64,000 nt of DNA from Lysobacter sp. (GCA_027306995.1 DAHUXS010000021.1:124001-188000), one strand, 5' to 3'. Shown: positions 1-9,495, counted from the first letter of the stretch. The notes: generated from the letters alone by a model not told the origin. Translations and numbers: made by a program.

Positions 1-35
1 GCTGAATCGGTCCGGTCATCGGAGATACGCTTTGT

Positions 36-581
36 ATGCTGGGCTTGGGCCAACCCGGGACGATCGCGATGCGCCAGAACGCCAATGCCGGTTCATCAAT
101 CGGAAGCACCGCCGGAACCTTGATCCTCGTCGCCGCGGCGATGGGGGCGATCGACCTCGCCATTGCGGCGATCTACTGGAATCTCCCGCTGGAACGCATC
201 CTGCGCTCCGTCGCGCGCTGGTTCGTCGACATCAGGTCGATGGCGCCATTGGCGGCGGCGGTGACGGGCGCCTTCGTGCAGTTGGCGATGATGTTGCTGA
301 TGATCCTTGGGGCGGTCCCGTTGGGCCGCTTGTTCGAATCCGGAAAGCCCGCGGTCCGCATCGCGATGCTCGGCCTGCTCTATGGCGGCGCCTTCTACAT
401 CTTCCAGTTCCATGTCCTGTTGCCGATCTTCCATCCGCTGCCCGATCTGGGACTGCGCTGGGAGCTGGCGTGCATCGCCGATTACGCGCTGTTGCTGGGA
501 CCGTGCGCGCTCTCCCTGGTTCATCTTCTGGCCCGGCCATCACCAATGCCCCGCGGGCACATCATGGCCGCGCCTGCTTGA
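36..581 (+). CDS. Small polytopic membrane protein, unknown function
   Basis: The 181-residue product has about four hydrophobic stretches (roughly residues 28-48, 68-98, 106-125 and 145-165), so it is almost certainly an inner-membrane protein. I do not recognise the family. A GGAG about 11 bases before ATG 36 makes this start possible; an in-frame ATG at 69 would give a product starting MRQNANAG and is an equally reasonable choice. It ends 31 bases before the isoaspartyl dipeptidase gene on the same strand, so it may be co-transcribed with the cyanophycin genes, but nothing in the protein links it to that pathway. Confidence 0.5.
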   Translation: MLGLGQPGTIAMRQNANAGSSIGSTAGTLILVAAAMGAIDLAIAAIYWNLPLERILRSVARWFVDIRSMAPLAAAVTGAFVQLAMMLLMILGAVPLGRLFESGKPAVRIAMLGLLYGGAFYIFQFHVLLPIFHPLPDLGLRWELACIADYALLLGPCALSLVHLLARPSPMPRGHIMAAPA

Positions 582-612
582 CGGTTTCCGGCCACCCCCG
601 CACGCTGCGGTG

Positions 613-1791
613 ATGGCCAATTCGCTGCTGTTGCTCCGTAATGCCGATGTGTATGCGCCCGATGCGCTCGGACCTCGCCATCTGTTGATCGGAGGCGGCA
701 AGGTGTTGTGGATGGGCGAGAGCGAGCCGGCACTGCCGGCGGCGCTGGAGGTCGAGACGCTCGATCTCGCGGGTTTGCGCCTGATTCCCGGTTTGATCGA
801 TGGCCATGTCCATGTCACTGGCGGGGGCGGCGAAGCCGGATTCGCCAGCCGGGTGCCGGCGCCGTCGCTGTCGCGCTACACCACGGCCGGGGTGACTTCA
901 GTGGTGGGATTGCTGGGGACGGATGACGCCGCGCGCGGGACTGCGGAATTGCTGGCGCAGGTGTATGCCTTGCGCGAGTCGGGATTGTCGGCGTGGGGGT
1001 ATTGCGGCGGCTACCACTTCCCGCCGACCACGCTGACCGGCACGGTGCGCGGCGACATCGCCTTCGCCGAACCGTTGATCGGCGTCGGTGAAGTGGCGAT
1101 CAGCGATCATCGTTCCAGCCAGCCAACGCTCGACGAAGTCTTGCGGCTGGCCTCCGAAGCGCACGTGGCCGGCCTGATGACCGGCAAGGCCGGCATCGTC
1201 CACCTGCATCTCGGCGATGGCGTGCGTGGCCTGGAACTGGTGAGGCAGGCGCTCGACACCAGCGAATTGCCGCCGCGGGTATTCCAGCCGACGCACGTGA
1301 ATCGCAGGAAGGCCCTGTTCGAGGAATCGCTGGCGTTGGCCCAGCGCGGCTGCCATGTCGACATCACCGCCTTCCCGGTCGAGGAGGGCGAGGACGCGTG
1401 GCCCGCCGACGAGGCCTTGCTGCGTTATCTCGCCAGCGGTGCGCCAGCGGAACGGGTCAGCATCAGTTCCGATGCTGGCGGTTGCCTGCCCTGCTTCGAT
1501 GGCGAGGGACGCGTCTGTGGCATGGACGTCGGTCATTCCGGCGCGTTGCTGGAAACGTTGAATGCATTACTGGCGCGCGGCCTGCCCCTCGAGCAGGCAT
1601 TGCCGGCCTTCACCCGCAATCCGGCGGCGTTGCTGCGCCTGCGCGGCAAGGGCACGATTGCGGTCGATGGCGATGCCGATCTGGTCGTGCTGGATGGCGC
1701 CGGCGCGGCGCATCACGTCTTGCTCGGCGGCGTTTTCCACGTGCGCGCGGGCGTGGCGGTGGTGCGTGGTATGTTCGAACATCAACACTGA
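613..1791 (+). CDS. iadA: Isoaspartyl dipeptidase
   Basis: A metal-dependent amidohydrolase that cleaves beta-Asp-X dipeptides. In this locus its natural substrate would be beta-Asp-Arg released from cyanophycin, so it would complete polymer breakdown to aspartate and arginine. The 392-residue length is normal. The amidohydrolase HVH metal motif is at residues 65-67, followed by the IadA signature SRYTTAGVTSVVGLLGTD and later THVNR and SSDAGG. As I recall the E. coli sequence, the carboxylated bridging Lys lies just before AISDHRS; here that position is Glu160 (GEVAISDHRS), an odd metal-site feature. The ATG at 613 was chosen over a longer in-frame extension because family homology begins there. 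The cphB start follows 17 bases after the stop. Confidence 0.9.
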   Translation: MANSLLLLRNADVYAPDALGPRHLLIGGGKVLWMGESEPALPAALEVETLDLAGLRLIPGLIDGHVHVTGGGGEAGFASRVPAPSLSRYTTAGVTSVVGLLGTDDAARGTAELLAQVYALRESGLSAWGYCGGYHFPPTTLTGTVRGDIAFAEPLIGVGEVAISDHRSSQPTLDEVLRLASEAHVAGLMTGKAGIVHLHLGDGVRGLELVRQALDTSELPPRVFQPTHVNRRKALFEESLALAQRGCHVDITAFPVEEGEDAWPADEALLRYLASGAPAERVSISSDAGGCLPCFDGEGRVCGMDVGHSGALLETLNALLARGLPLEQALPAFTRNPAALLRLRGKGTIAVDGDADLVVLDGAGAAHHVLLGGVFHVRAGVAVVRGMFEHQH

Positions 1792-1808
1792 GGGGGAAAT
1801 CGCAGCAC

Positions 1809-2654
1809 ATGTGTCCCAGCAAGGTCGCCGATGGCGCGCAGCGTGGTTGGATCGTTCCCATTGGCGGTGCGGAGGACAAGGAAAGCGACATGCGCGTGCT
1901 GCGCAGGTTCTTCGAGTTGTGTGGCGGCAAGGGTGCGGAAATCGCGGTGATTCCCACCGCCAGCCGTCTCAATGAGACCGGCGGGCGCTACGAACAGATC
2001 TTCGGCGGGATGGGCGCGCGCAACGTCAACGTGCTCGATTTCGACACCCGCCGCGATGCCCACGAACGCAACCGCATCGCCCGCATTGAGCAGTCGACCG
2101 GCATCTTCATCACCGGCGGCAACCAGTTGCGGCTGTCGACCATCCTCGGCGGTACGCCGGTGGCGCAGGCGATCCGCGCCTGCAATGCCCACGGCATCCC
2201 GGTGGGTGGCACCAGCGCTGGCGCCGGCATCCTCAGCGAACACATGATCGCGGGTGGCGAAAGCGAATCGGCCACGCCCCATGCCAATGGCGTGCGTCTC
2301 GCGCCTGGGCTCGGACTGACGAATCGCGTCGTCATCGACCAGCATTTCCGCCAGCGCGATCGCCTCGGTCGCCTGCTCGCCGCGCTGGCCTGCAATCCGT
2401 TCGCGATTGGCCTCGGTGTGGATGAGGACACCGCGGCCTTCATCGGCCCGGACAACACCCTGGAAGTGGAAGGCAGCGGCGCGGTCACGGTGGTCGACGC
2501 CGACGGCCTGCAGTTCTCGTCGATGGCGCAAGTCGGCGGTGATGCGCCGGTGTGCATGCTCGGCGTGCAGTTGCACGTCCTCACCGCGGGCGCCACCTTC
2601 AATCTGGAAACACGCAGGGCCGCGGCGGGCACGCTGTCGACGGTGAAGGAATAG
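1809..2654 (+). CDS. cphB: Cyanophycinase
   Basis: A serine-type exopeptidase of the peptidase S51 family that releases beta-Asp-Arg dipeptides from cyanophycin. The 281-residue length fits the family. The nucleophile motif GTSAGA places the catalytic Ser at about residue 136, and WIVPIGGAEDKES near the N terminus and FITGGNQLRLS are also family-like. The ATG at 1809 follows a purine-rich AGGGGGA ribosome site overlapping the end of iadA; in-frame sequence upstream of it belongs to the iadA region. Downstream, cphA starts 34 bases later. With iadA and cphA it forms a synthesis/degradation operon. It lacks an obvious signal peptide, consistent with cytoplasmic granule turnover. Confidence 0.93.
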   Translation: MCPSKVADGAQRGWIVPIGGAEDKESDMRVLRRFFELCGGKGAEIAVIPTASRLNETGGRYEQIFGGMGARNVNVLDFDTRRDAHERNRIARIEQSTGIFITGGNQLRLSTILGGTPVAQAIRACNAHGIPVGGTSAGAGILSEHMIAGGESESATPHANGVRLAPGLGLTNRVVIDQHFRQRDRLGRLLAALACNPFAIGLGVDEDTAAFIGPDNTLEVEGSGAVTVVDADGLQFSSMAQVGGDAPVCMLGVQLHVLTAGATFNLETRRAAAGTLSTVKE

Positions 2655-2688
2655 CACTCCGTACACGAATAATTGGAAAGGGAGTTTC

Positions 2689-5472
2689 ATGCGCATCCTC
2701 AATCGCAATGTCTACGTTGGTCCGTCGCAGTACGCGCGTTTCCCGGTCATCCGCCTCGAACTCGATCTCGGCGCGCTGGAGCAATGGCCGACCGTGAAGC
2801 TGGGCGACGCCTTCATCGACGGTCTGTTGCAGGCGTTGCCGGGGCTGGCCGAACATGGCTGTTCGTATCGCGAGCCGGGCGGTTTCGTCCGCCGCATGCG
2901 CGAGGGGGACGGCACCTGGCTCGGGCATGTGCTGGAACATGTGGCGATCGAATTGCAGAACGTCGCCGGCGAAGACGTCACCTTCGGCAAGACCCGAAGT
3001 ATTTCCGACGATCGCCCCGGTGTGTATTCGGTGGTTTATGAATATGCGCAACGCGAGGAAGGCATCGCCGCAGGCGAACTGGCGCTGAAGTTGCTGGATT
3101 CGCTGCTGCCGGCGGAATTGCGCACGGCGACCGACGCCGCGTGGAACTGGGAAGAGGAGCGCGACGGCTTCATCCGCTACGCGCAACGGCGCGCACTGGG
3201 GCCGTCCACCGCGTCGCTGGTGCGCGCGGCGGAAGAGCGCGGCATCCCGTGGCTGCGCCTCAACGAACAATCGCTGGTGCAACTCGGCCACGGCAAGTAC
3301 CAGCAGCGCATCCAGGCCACGGTGACCGGGCGCACGCCGCACATCTCGGTGGAGTTGGCCAGCGACAAGGAAGAGACCAACAAGATCCTGGCCTCGCTCG
3401 GACTGCCGGTGCCGCGCCAGGAACTGGTGCAGAACGCCGATGGCGCGTGGCGCGCAGCGCGACGCCTGGGCGGAACCGTGGTTCTGAAGCCGTACAACGG
3501 CAACCACGGTCGCGGCATCACCATCAATATTTCGGAGGAAGACGACGTTCGTGCCGCGTTCGATGCGGCGCGCGAGCATTCGCGTTCGGTGATCGTTGAA
3601 ACGTATCTCGCCGGCGACGATCATCGCCTGCTGGTGGTCAACGGCGAACTGGTCGCGGCGACCAAACGCACGCCCGGCCATGTCGTGGGCGACGGCGAAC
3701 ACACGGTGGCGGAACTGGTCGAGATCGTGAACGGCGATCCGCGCCGCGGCATCGGCCACGAGAAGGTACTGACCAAGCTCCAGCTCGATCGCGAGGCCGA
3801 ATTGATGCTGGAACGCGCCGGTCACACCACTGGTTCCGTGCCGAAGGATGGCGAAGTGGTGCCGCTGCGTTCCACCGCGAACCTCTCGACCGGCGGCACC
3901 GCGACAGATGTCACCGAGATTATCCATCCCGACAATCGCGCCATGGCCGAGCGTGCGGTGCGCGCGATCGGACTTGATGTCGGCGGCGTCGATTTCCTCA
4001 CCACCAATATCGCCGAGAGCTACAAGACCATCGGTGGCGGCATCTGCGAAGTCAATGCCGCACCCGGCTTCCGCATGCACATTGCGCCCAGCGAAGGTAC
4101 GTCGCGCGATGCCGCCGGCCCGGTGATCGACATGCTGTTCCCACATGGCACGCCGTCGCGCGTGCCGATCGCCGCAGTGACCGGCACCAACGGCAAGACC
4201 ACCACCGCGCGCATGCTGGCGCACATCGTCAAGATGGCCGGCTACACACCCGGACTGACCACCACCGATGGCGTCTACATCGACGGCCAGCGCACGGTCG
4301 AAGGCGACATGACCGGCCCGGTGTCCGCGCGCATGGTGCTGGCCGATCCGCAGATCGACATCGCAGTGCTGGAAACCGCGCGCGGCGGCCTGTTGCGCGC
4401 CGGCATGGGCGTGCCCGAAGTCGACGTCGGCGCGGTCATCAACATCGCGTCCGATCATCTCGGCCTCAAGGGCATCGACACGCTGGAACAGCTCGCCGAG
4501 ATCAAGCGCATCGTGGTCGAGGTCGCGCGCGAATGCGCGGTGCTGAATGCCGACGATCCCAACGTGCTGAAGATGTCCGGCTATACCGATGCCAAGGTCA
4601 TCTGCTACGTGACAATGAACCCGTCGCACCCGCTGGTGCGCGAACACATCCGTGCCGGTGGCCGCGCCTGCGCGCTCGAAGCCGGCGTCAACGGCCACAT
4701 GATCACGCTGTACGACAAGAGCAGCCACATCCCGCTGCTGTGGACGCATCTGATCCCGGCGACGCTGGAAGGGCGTGCGTTGCACAACGTGCAGAACGCG
4801 ATGGTAGCTTCGGCGATGGCGTTCTCGCTGGGTATCAAGCTCGACGACATCCGCCACGGCCTGCGCACCTTCGACACCACCTTTTTCCAGGCACCGGGCC
4901 GGATGAACGTGTATGGCGAACATCCGTTCAAGGTGCTGATGGACTACGGCCACAACGCGCACGCGGTCGGGGTGATGGCCGATCTTGCCCAGCGTCTTGA
5001 CGTCGGCGGTCGCCGCATCGTGGTGGTGGCCGGTCCCGGCGATCGTCGCGATGAAGACCTGCGCGAGATCGCTGCTGCGGTCGCTGGTCGTTTCGATCAC
5101 TACGTCTGTCGCCGCGACGACGGCTTGCGCGGACGCGATGGCGATGAAGTGCCGCGCATTATCGCCAAGGCCTTGCAGGCGGCCGGCGTCAATGGCGACG
5201 CCATCAGCATCATTCCCGACGAACAGCAGGCGGTGGATGCCGCATTGCGGATGGCGCTGCCGGGTGACCTGGTGCTGGTGTTCGCCGATGCCCTGACCCG
5301 CACGTGGAAACAGATCATCCGTTTCCAGCCCGATGGTGCGACCGCGGCACCCCAGGCGCGCACGGAAGTGCCGGCGCTCGACGCCACGCTGGACGAACAA
5401 CTGGTGGCGGCGATGGCAGGCGTGGTGCGCGACGAACGCGGCCTGCGTTTCGAACGCGAGGAAAGCGATTGA
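2689..5472 (+). CDS. cphA: Cyanophycin synthetase (ATP-grasp plus Mur ligase)
   Basis: Non-ribosomal polymerase that builds multi-L-arginyl-poly-L-aspartate: the ATP-grasp domain adds Asp to the backbone and the Mur-ligase-like domain attaches Arg to the side chain. The 927 residues are close to CphA1 length. Visible parts are an N-terminal CphA domain (to about residue 160), an ATP-grasp region (about 210-480, with VVLKPYNGNHGRGI near 263), and a Mur-type P-loop TGTNGKTTT near residue 498. Later motifs LETARGGLLRAG and MDYGHNAHAV are typical of the Mur half. AAGGGAG lies just before ATG 2689. The next gene encodes a second Mur-like enzyme and follows almost immediately. Confidence 0.95.
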   Translation: MRILNRNVYVGPSQYARFPVIRLELDLGALEQWPTVKLGDAFIDGLLQALPGLAEHGCSYREPGGFVRRMREGDGTWLGHVLEHVAIELQNVAGEDVTFGKTRSISDDRPGVYSVVYEYAQREEGIAAGELALKLLDSLLPAELRTATDAAWNWEEERDGFIRYAQRRALGPSTASLVRAAEERGIPWLRLNEQSLVQLGHGKYQQRIQATVTGRTPHISVELASDKEETNKILASLGLPVPRQELVQNADGAWRAARRLGGTVVLKPYNGNHGRGITINISEEDDVRAAFDAAREHSRSVIVETYLAGDDHRLLVVNGELVAATKRTPGHVVGDGEHTVAELVEIVNGDPRRGIGHEKVLTKLQLDREAELMLERAGHTTGSVPKDGEVVPLRSTANLSTGGTATDVTEIIHPDNRAMAERAVRAIGLDVGGVDFLTTNIAESYKTIGGGICEVNAAPGFRMHIAPSEGTSRDAAGPVIDMLFPHGTPSRVPIAAVTGTNGKTTTARMLAHIVKMAGYTPGLTTTDGVYIDGQRTVEGDMTGPVSARMVLADPQIDIAVLETARGGLLRAGMGVPEVDVGAVINIASDHLGLKGIDTLEQLAEIKRIVVEVARECAVLNADDPNVLKMSGYTDAKVICYVTMNPSHPLVREHIRAGGRACALEAGVNGHMITLYDKSSHIPLLWTHLIPATLEGRALHNVQNAMVASAMAFSLGIKLDDIRHGLRTFDTTFFQAPGRMNVYGEHPFKVLMDYGHNAHAVGVMADLAQRLDVGGRRIVVVAGPGDRRDEDLREIAAAVAGRFDHYVCRRDDGLRGRDGDEVPRIIAKALQAAGVNGDAISIIPDEQQAVDAALRMALPGDLVLVFADALTRTWKQIIRFQPDGATAAPQARTEVPALDATLDEQLVAAMAGVVRDERGLRFEREESD

Positions 5473-5485
5473 GCGCCGTATCGAC

Positions 5486-7309
5486 GTGAACGTACCTTTC
5501 GAGGATTCGCGCCGGTTGACCGGCGCCAACCTGTATTTCGATGGATCCGGGGCCGCGTTGGAAGCGCTGGTCAAACCGGCTCTTGGCAGCCTGGTGCCCG
5601 ATGCCGCCGTACTGCAACGCTGGCGCGCCAACGTCCATCGCGCGCGCGCGGCGCTGGGCTGGCCAGACGGCGCGATCGTGGTGCGCGAGCACGTCAGTGG
5701 TGCATCGCTGGCGTTCGCAGCGCCCATTGACCAGCTCTACACCGCAACCGAAGTGAACGAATGGGCGCTGTATGCCGCGCTCGGTCTGCGTGCCGCCGAT
5801 ACGCCGCTGGATGAGGAGGAATCACCGCGTCCGCATGTCGCCCATTTCGACGATGACGAAGCGCTGCGGCAGCTGCGCGAACTCGCACGTGCCGAAGCCA
5901 AACCGGTGCTGGTCGCGTTGCTCGCTGCCGCGCATGCCCATGGCGTGCCTGCACATCCCGACGACGATTCGCTGTCGATCGGCGAGGGGGAAACTTCGCG
6001 GACCTGGCCGCTGGATGCATTGCCGGCGGCGGATGCCGTGCCGTGGTCGCAGCTGCAGGGCGTGCCCAAAGCGGTGGTGACCGGCTCCAACGGCAAGACC
6101 ACCAGCGTGCGCTTGTTGGCCGCGATGCTGCGCGCGCATGGATTGCGTAGCGGCTACAGCAGCACCGATGGCTTGTTCGTCGATGGCGAACGCATCGAGG
6201 CCGGAGACTATTCCGGTCCGGTCGGTGCGCGCACGGTGTTGCGCCAGCCAAGCGTGCAGGCGGCAGTGCTGGAAAGTGCGCGCGGTGGTTTGTTGCGGCG
6301 TGGACTGGTGGCGAACGATGCGCGCGTCGCACTGGTCACCAATGTCTCCGCCGACCATTTCGGCGAATACGGCATCCACAGCCTGGACGACCTTGCGCAG
6401 GTGAAGCTGGTGGTGGCCAGGGCGCTCGCGGCGGATGGCACGCTGGTGCTCAACGCCGATGACCCGACGCTGGTGCGTGATGCCCCTGCGTTGTCCTCGC
6501 CACAGAAAATCGCCTGGTTCGCGCTCGATTTCGCCAATGCGCGCACGCGCGGCCCGCGTGCCTGCGGTGTGCGTGACGGTCGCCTGGTGCTGTGCGCCGA
6601 TGAAAACGAATACGACCTCGGCGCCGTCGCTGCGATGCCGCTCACGATCGCCGGTAGCGCGCGCTACAACATCGCAAACATCGCCGGGGCAGCGATGGCT
6701 GCCCATGCGCTGGGGATTGCGCCGGAAACGATCGCCACCGTGCTGGCGCGCTTCGGCAGCGCACATTCCGACAACCTCGGGCGCCTGCAGCGCTGGCGAT
6801 TGGGGGACGTCGATGCCTTGCTGGATTACGCCCACAATGCCGATGGCTTGCGCGGACTGCTGCAGGTTGCGCAAGGCTTGCGCCGCGATGGCCGGCTGGC
6901 GTTGATCCTAGGCCATGCCGGCAACCGCACCGACCAGGAGCTGCGCGCGTTGGCCGACGTGGCGGTCGCGGCGAAACCGGATCGGATCTGGCTGAAGGAC
7001 ATCGGTGGCGACTACCTGCGTGGTCGCGCCTCCGGCGAAGTTGCGGCCTTCCTGCGCGATACTCTGCTTGCCGCCGGCATGTCCGGGGATGCGTTGCCTG
7101 TGTGCCTCGACGAAGCCGAAGCCACCCACCAGGCGTTGGCATGGGCGCAGGCGGGCGATCTGCTGGTGCTGCCGGTGCATGAACCGGCGCGTCGCGACGT
7201 GGTGGTGGCGCTGCTTGATGCGCTGCAGGCGTCGGGCTGGCGCGCTGGCCAGCGGTTGCCTGCAATGGTGGCTATGGGTGGACTCGAACCACCGACCCCA
7301 GCATTATGA
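5486..7309 (+). CDS. CphA'-like second Mur-ligase protein of the cyanophycin locus
   Basis: About 607 residues with a P-loop TGSNGKTTS near residue 199, LESARGGLLRRG and LDYAHNADG, clearly related to the C-terminal Mur half of CphA. It has no recognisable ATP-grasp domain; the first 190 residues (starting MNVPFEDSRRLTGANLYFDG) are a distinct N-terminal region. It probably works with or modifies CphA output, but its exact reaction cannot be read from sequence. GTG at 5486 is chosen as start because homology-like sequence begins there, 13 bases after the cphA stop. The last 15 or so codons (residues around GGLEPPTPAL) are the antisense of tRNA-Met, and the stop codon lies inside that tRNA gene. 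Confidence 0.85.
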   Translation: MNVPFEDSRRLTGANLYFDGSGAALEALVKPALGSLVPDAAVLQRWRANVHRARAALGWPDGAIVVREHVSGASLAFAAPIDQLYTATEVNEWALYAALGLRAADTPLDEEESPRPHVAHFDDDEALRQLRELARAEAKPVLVALLAAAHAHGVPAHPDDDSLSIGEGETSRTWPLDALPAADAVPWSQLQGVPKAVVTGSNGKTTSVRLLAAMLRAHGLRSGYSSTDGLFVDGERIEAGDYSGPVGARTVLRQPSVQAAVLESARGGLLRRGLVANDARVALVTNVSADHFGEYGIHSLDDLAQVKLVVARALAADGTLVLNADDPTLVRDAPALSSPQKIAWFALDFANARTRGPRACGVRDGRLVLCADENEYDLGAVAAMPLTIAGSARYNIANIAGAAMAAHALGIAPETIATVLARFGSAHSDNLGRLQRWRLGDVDALLDYAHNADGLRGLLQVAQGLRRDGRLALILGHAGNRTDQELRALADVAVAAKPDRIWLKDIGGDYLRGRASGEVAAFLRDTLLAAGMSGDALPVCLDEAEATHQALAWAQAGDLLVLPVHEPARRDVVVALLDALQASGWRAGQRLPAMVAMGGLEPPTPAL

Positions 7310-7342
7310 GTGCTGTGCTCTAACCGGCTGAGCTACATAGCC
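7266..7342 (-). tRNA. tRNA-Met (CAT), elongator
   Basis: Read on the minus strand, the 77-base gene folds as a full cloverleaf: acceptor GGCTATG pairs with CATAGCC, the D arm contains AGCTCAGCCGGTTAGAGC, the anticodon loop is CTCATAA with anticodon CAT, the T arm has GGTTCGAGTCC, and CCA is encoded. The overall match to the E. coli elongator tRNA-Met, as I remember it, is close. The initiator is excluded because the acceptor begins with a paired G and the anticodon stem lacks three GC pairs. Its 3' part overlaps the end of the CphA'-like gene on the opposite strand (7266-7309). Confidence 0.95.
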
Positions 7343-7464
7343 GAACGCCCGCAAGGTGCGGGGAACCCATAATTTTGCATGGCCGCGGGTGCGGCGTCAA
7401 TGCTGTTGTTCCGTCACATTTCGCGTGGCAGAGTCGAAGGTAGTCAAGATTTGGAGTCCGCATC

Positions 7465-8061
7465 GTGATCGATCCGGACGGATATCGCCCCAACGTGGGC
7501 ATCGTGCTCATGCACGAAGATGGGCGTGTGTTCTGGGCACGGCGCATACGCCGTGACGGCTGGCAGTTCCCGCAGGGCGGGATGAACACCGACGAGACGC
7601 CGCTGGAAGCCATGTACCGCGAGCTGGAGGAAGAGACCGGCCTGCAGGCGCATCACGTCGACGTATTGGGGGCGACCCCGGGCTGGCTGCGTTACCGGCT
7701 GCCGCCGCGGGCGATCCGCCACCAGGAACGCGCGGTCTGCATCGGCCAGAAACAGGTGTGGTTTCTGCTGCGGCTCAAGGGCGACGAGTCCGAGGTTCGC
7801 CTGGACGCCACCGGCCATCCCGAATTCGACCGCTGGCGCTGGGTCGACTTCTGGTACCCGATCGACAACGTGGTGATGTTCAAGCGCCGGGTCTATGCCT
7901 CGGCCCTGCATCACCTGGCGCCGCTGGCACGCGATATCGCCGGCCAGGGCGCGATCCCGCCGCCCGATCCGCGCTCACGCGCGCTGCTGTTCAACCACCA
8001 CGGGCGCCGCCGGCAGATCCAGCCGCGGGTGGTCCCGGTGACTCAGGCCGCCGAAGACTGA
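7465..8061 (+). CDS. rppH: RNA pyrophosphohydrolase
   Basis: A Nudix hydrolase that removes pyrophosphate from 5'-triphosphorylated mRNA and triggers RNase E decay. The 198-residue product starts [15 protein letters not shown], typical of RppH, and carries WQFPQGG followed by a complete Nudix box at about residues 38-60 with REL-EEET. The C-terminal [17 protein letters not shown] is also family-like. The start is GTG. Its 3' end overlaps the convergent DUF4126 gene by 19 bases. Confidence 0.93.
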   Translation: MIDPDGYRPNVGIVLMHEDGRVFWARRIRRDGWQFPQGGMNTDETPLEAMYRELEEETGLQAHHVDVLGATPGWLRYRLPPRAIRHQERAVCIGQKQVWFLLRLKGDESEVRLDATGHPEFDRWRWVDFWYPIDNVVMFKRRVYASALHHLAPLARDIAGQGAIPPPDPRSRALLFNHHGRRRQIQPRVVPVTQAAED

Positions 8062-8708
8062 TCGCTGTCCGCTTCGATCGCAGGCTTGCCCTGGAAGGTG
8101 TCGCGTAGTTGGCGGTGCAGGCGGCTCAGCTTGCGCCACAGCCACCACATCAGCAGCAGCACGGTGATGGTCACCGCCATCGCCAGGCCGAAAGCGACCC
8201 ACGGATGCGTCCACAGCAGCGCGAGCGCACCGACGGTGGTGGTGTCCTCGACGATCGACGCCGTCCAGTTACTGACCGGTTCCGGCGAGGTGTTGATCAT
8301 CCCGCGCGTCGCGGTCTTCAGCGTGTGGCTGGTCAGCGCGGTGAGTGCGCCGGCGGCGAGCATGCCGGTATGCATGCCCGCACCGCCATCGGCGCTGCCG
8401 CCGGTGATGGTGGGAATCGCCGCCGCGGCGAGGAAGGCGCCGGCGGGAACGCGCAGCAGGGTATGGGCGAGATCCCAGGCGCTGTCGACGCCGGGAATCT
8501 TGTCTGCGAAGAATTCGGCCACGGCCATCACCCCGGTGATGCCGAGCACCCACGGCGATTCGGTGACCTGCAGGCCTTCGGGCAGGTGCATCCAGCCCAT
8601 CGCGCCGGCAAGACCGATGCCGAATACGGTGAGATAGACACGGATGCCTGCCAGCCACGCAAGCAGGATGCCGATGATGAAGACATGGGTGGAAGTCAGA
8701 TGCAGCAT
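8043..8708 (-). CDS. DUF4126 family membrane protein
   Basis: A 221-residue protein with five or six hydrophobic segments, including an N-terminal helix ([20 protein letters not shown]), a glycine-rich central part and a C-terminal helix ending in [14 protein letters not shown]. The pattern and the phrase [14 protein letters not shown] are those of DUF4126 proteins, which have no established role. ATG 8708 is preferred over the GTG six bases upstream because AGGGG sits 8 bases before it. The gene is convergent with rppH and appears monocistronic. Confidence 0.8.
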   Translation of the reverse strand: MLHLTSTHVFIIGILLAWLAGIRVYLTVFGIGLAGAMGWMHLPEGLQVTESPWVLGITGVMAVAEFFADKIPGVDSAWDLAHTLLRVPAGAFLAAAAIPTITGGSADGGAGMHTGMLAAGALTALTSHTLKTATRGMINTSPEPVSNWTASIVEDTTTVGALALLWTHPWVAFGLAMAVTITVLLLMWWLWRKLSRLHRQLRDTFQGKPAIEADSDQSSAA

Positions 8709-8799
8709 TGGCACATCCCCTCGGGAAGCGGGTCCCGTTTCGGCGCTTTATGCAGCAGCGTACCTTGACGCGATGTGAAGCCGGGGGCTATACGAGCGT

Positions 8800-9495
8800 A
8801 TGACTGCGGACCCGTCCACACATTCGACCACAAGACGACGCCTCACGCTGGCCGGCGTGGCCTGGAGCGTGACGGCGTTGCTGGTGATGTCAGGCGCGGC
8901 GCTGGGGCTGTGGCGGGCGGCGCATCGCGCGCCACCGGGCGCGTTGAATCCGGCGGTGTCGATGCCGAGCAATGTCGCCGACCTGCAGCAGGCGCTGGCG
9001 AACGCCCGCAAGTCCGACGAGATCTCGCGCGCGGCCAATGCCGAGTTGCAGAAGACGCTGGCGCAGCGCGACGAGGAAATCGCCTCGCTGAAGGCGGACG
9101 CCGCGTTCTACCAGAAGTTCGTCGGCGCGAGCGCGGACCGCCGGTCGCTGGCGGTGCAGGCGATGCAGGTGCACCAGCAGGGCGGTGCGGTGTGGCGCTT
9201 CCAGGCGATGATCGGGCAGAACGTGAATCGCGACGGCGACAACAGCGGCAAGTTCACCCTAGGCCTGGAAGGCATGCAGGACGGGAAGCTGCGCAAGCTG
9301 GCATGGAGCGATCTGCGCCAGGATGCCGGTTCCGACGGCGTTCCCTACGACTTCAAGCTGTTCCAGCGCGTGTCCGGCGATATTGCGCTGCCGCCCGGGT
9401 TCGCCCCGACGCGGGTGTTGACGCATCTGCAGCCGGCCGGTGGCGCGGCGGTGGACAACAGCTTCGCCTGGAAGGACGTGGTCGACGTCGATTAA
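8800..9495 (+). CDS. Membrane-anchored coiled-coil protein (DUF6776-like)
   Basis: The 231-residue product has one N-terminal membrane helix (about residues 15-38), a short coiled coil (about 58-105, rich in Ala, Glu, Gln and Lys) and a C-terminal beta-rich domain. This layout places the bulk of the protein in the periplasm. It resembles the uncharacterised DUF6776 family found near erpA in related gammaproteobacteria, but that assignment rests on pattern recognition only. It precedes erpA by 46 bases on the same strand, so co-transcription is possible. Confidence 0.6.
   Translation: MTADPSTHSTTRRRLTLAGVAWSVTALLVMSGAALGLWRAAHRAPPGALNPAVSMPSNVADLQQALANARKSDEISRAANAELQKTLAQRDEEIASLKADAAFYQKFVGASADRRSLAVQAMQVHQQGGAVWRFQAMIGQNVNRDGDNSGKFTLGLEGMQDGKLRKLAWSDLRQDAGSDGVPYDFKLFQRVSGDIALPPGFAPTRVLTHLQPAGGAAVDNSFAWKDVVDVD

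Noticed and set aside
2599..5727. 1042-residue open frame antisense to cphA
   Set aside because: Composition is His/Arg/Asp-rich with no domain and it mirrors codons of the sense gene; typical high-GC antisense shadow.
7266..7309. Protein segment GGLEPPTPAL as a conserved domain
   Set aside because: It is the well-known artefact of translating antisense tRNA; here it is a real C terminus only because the gene happens to end there.
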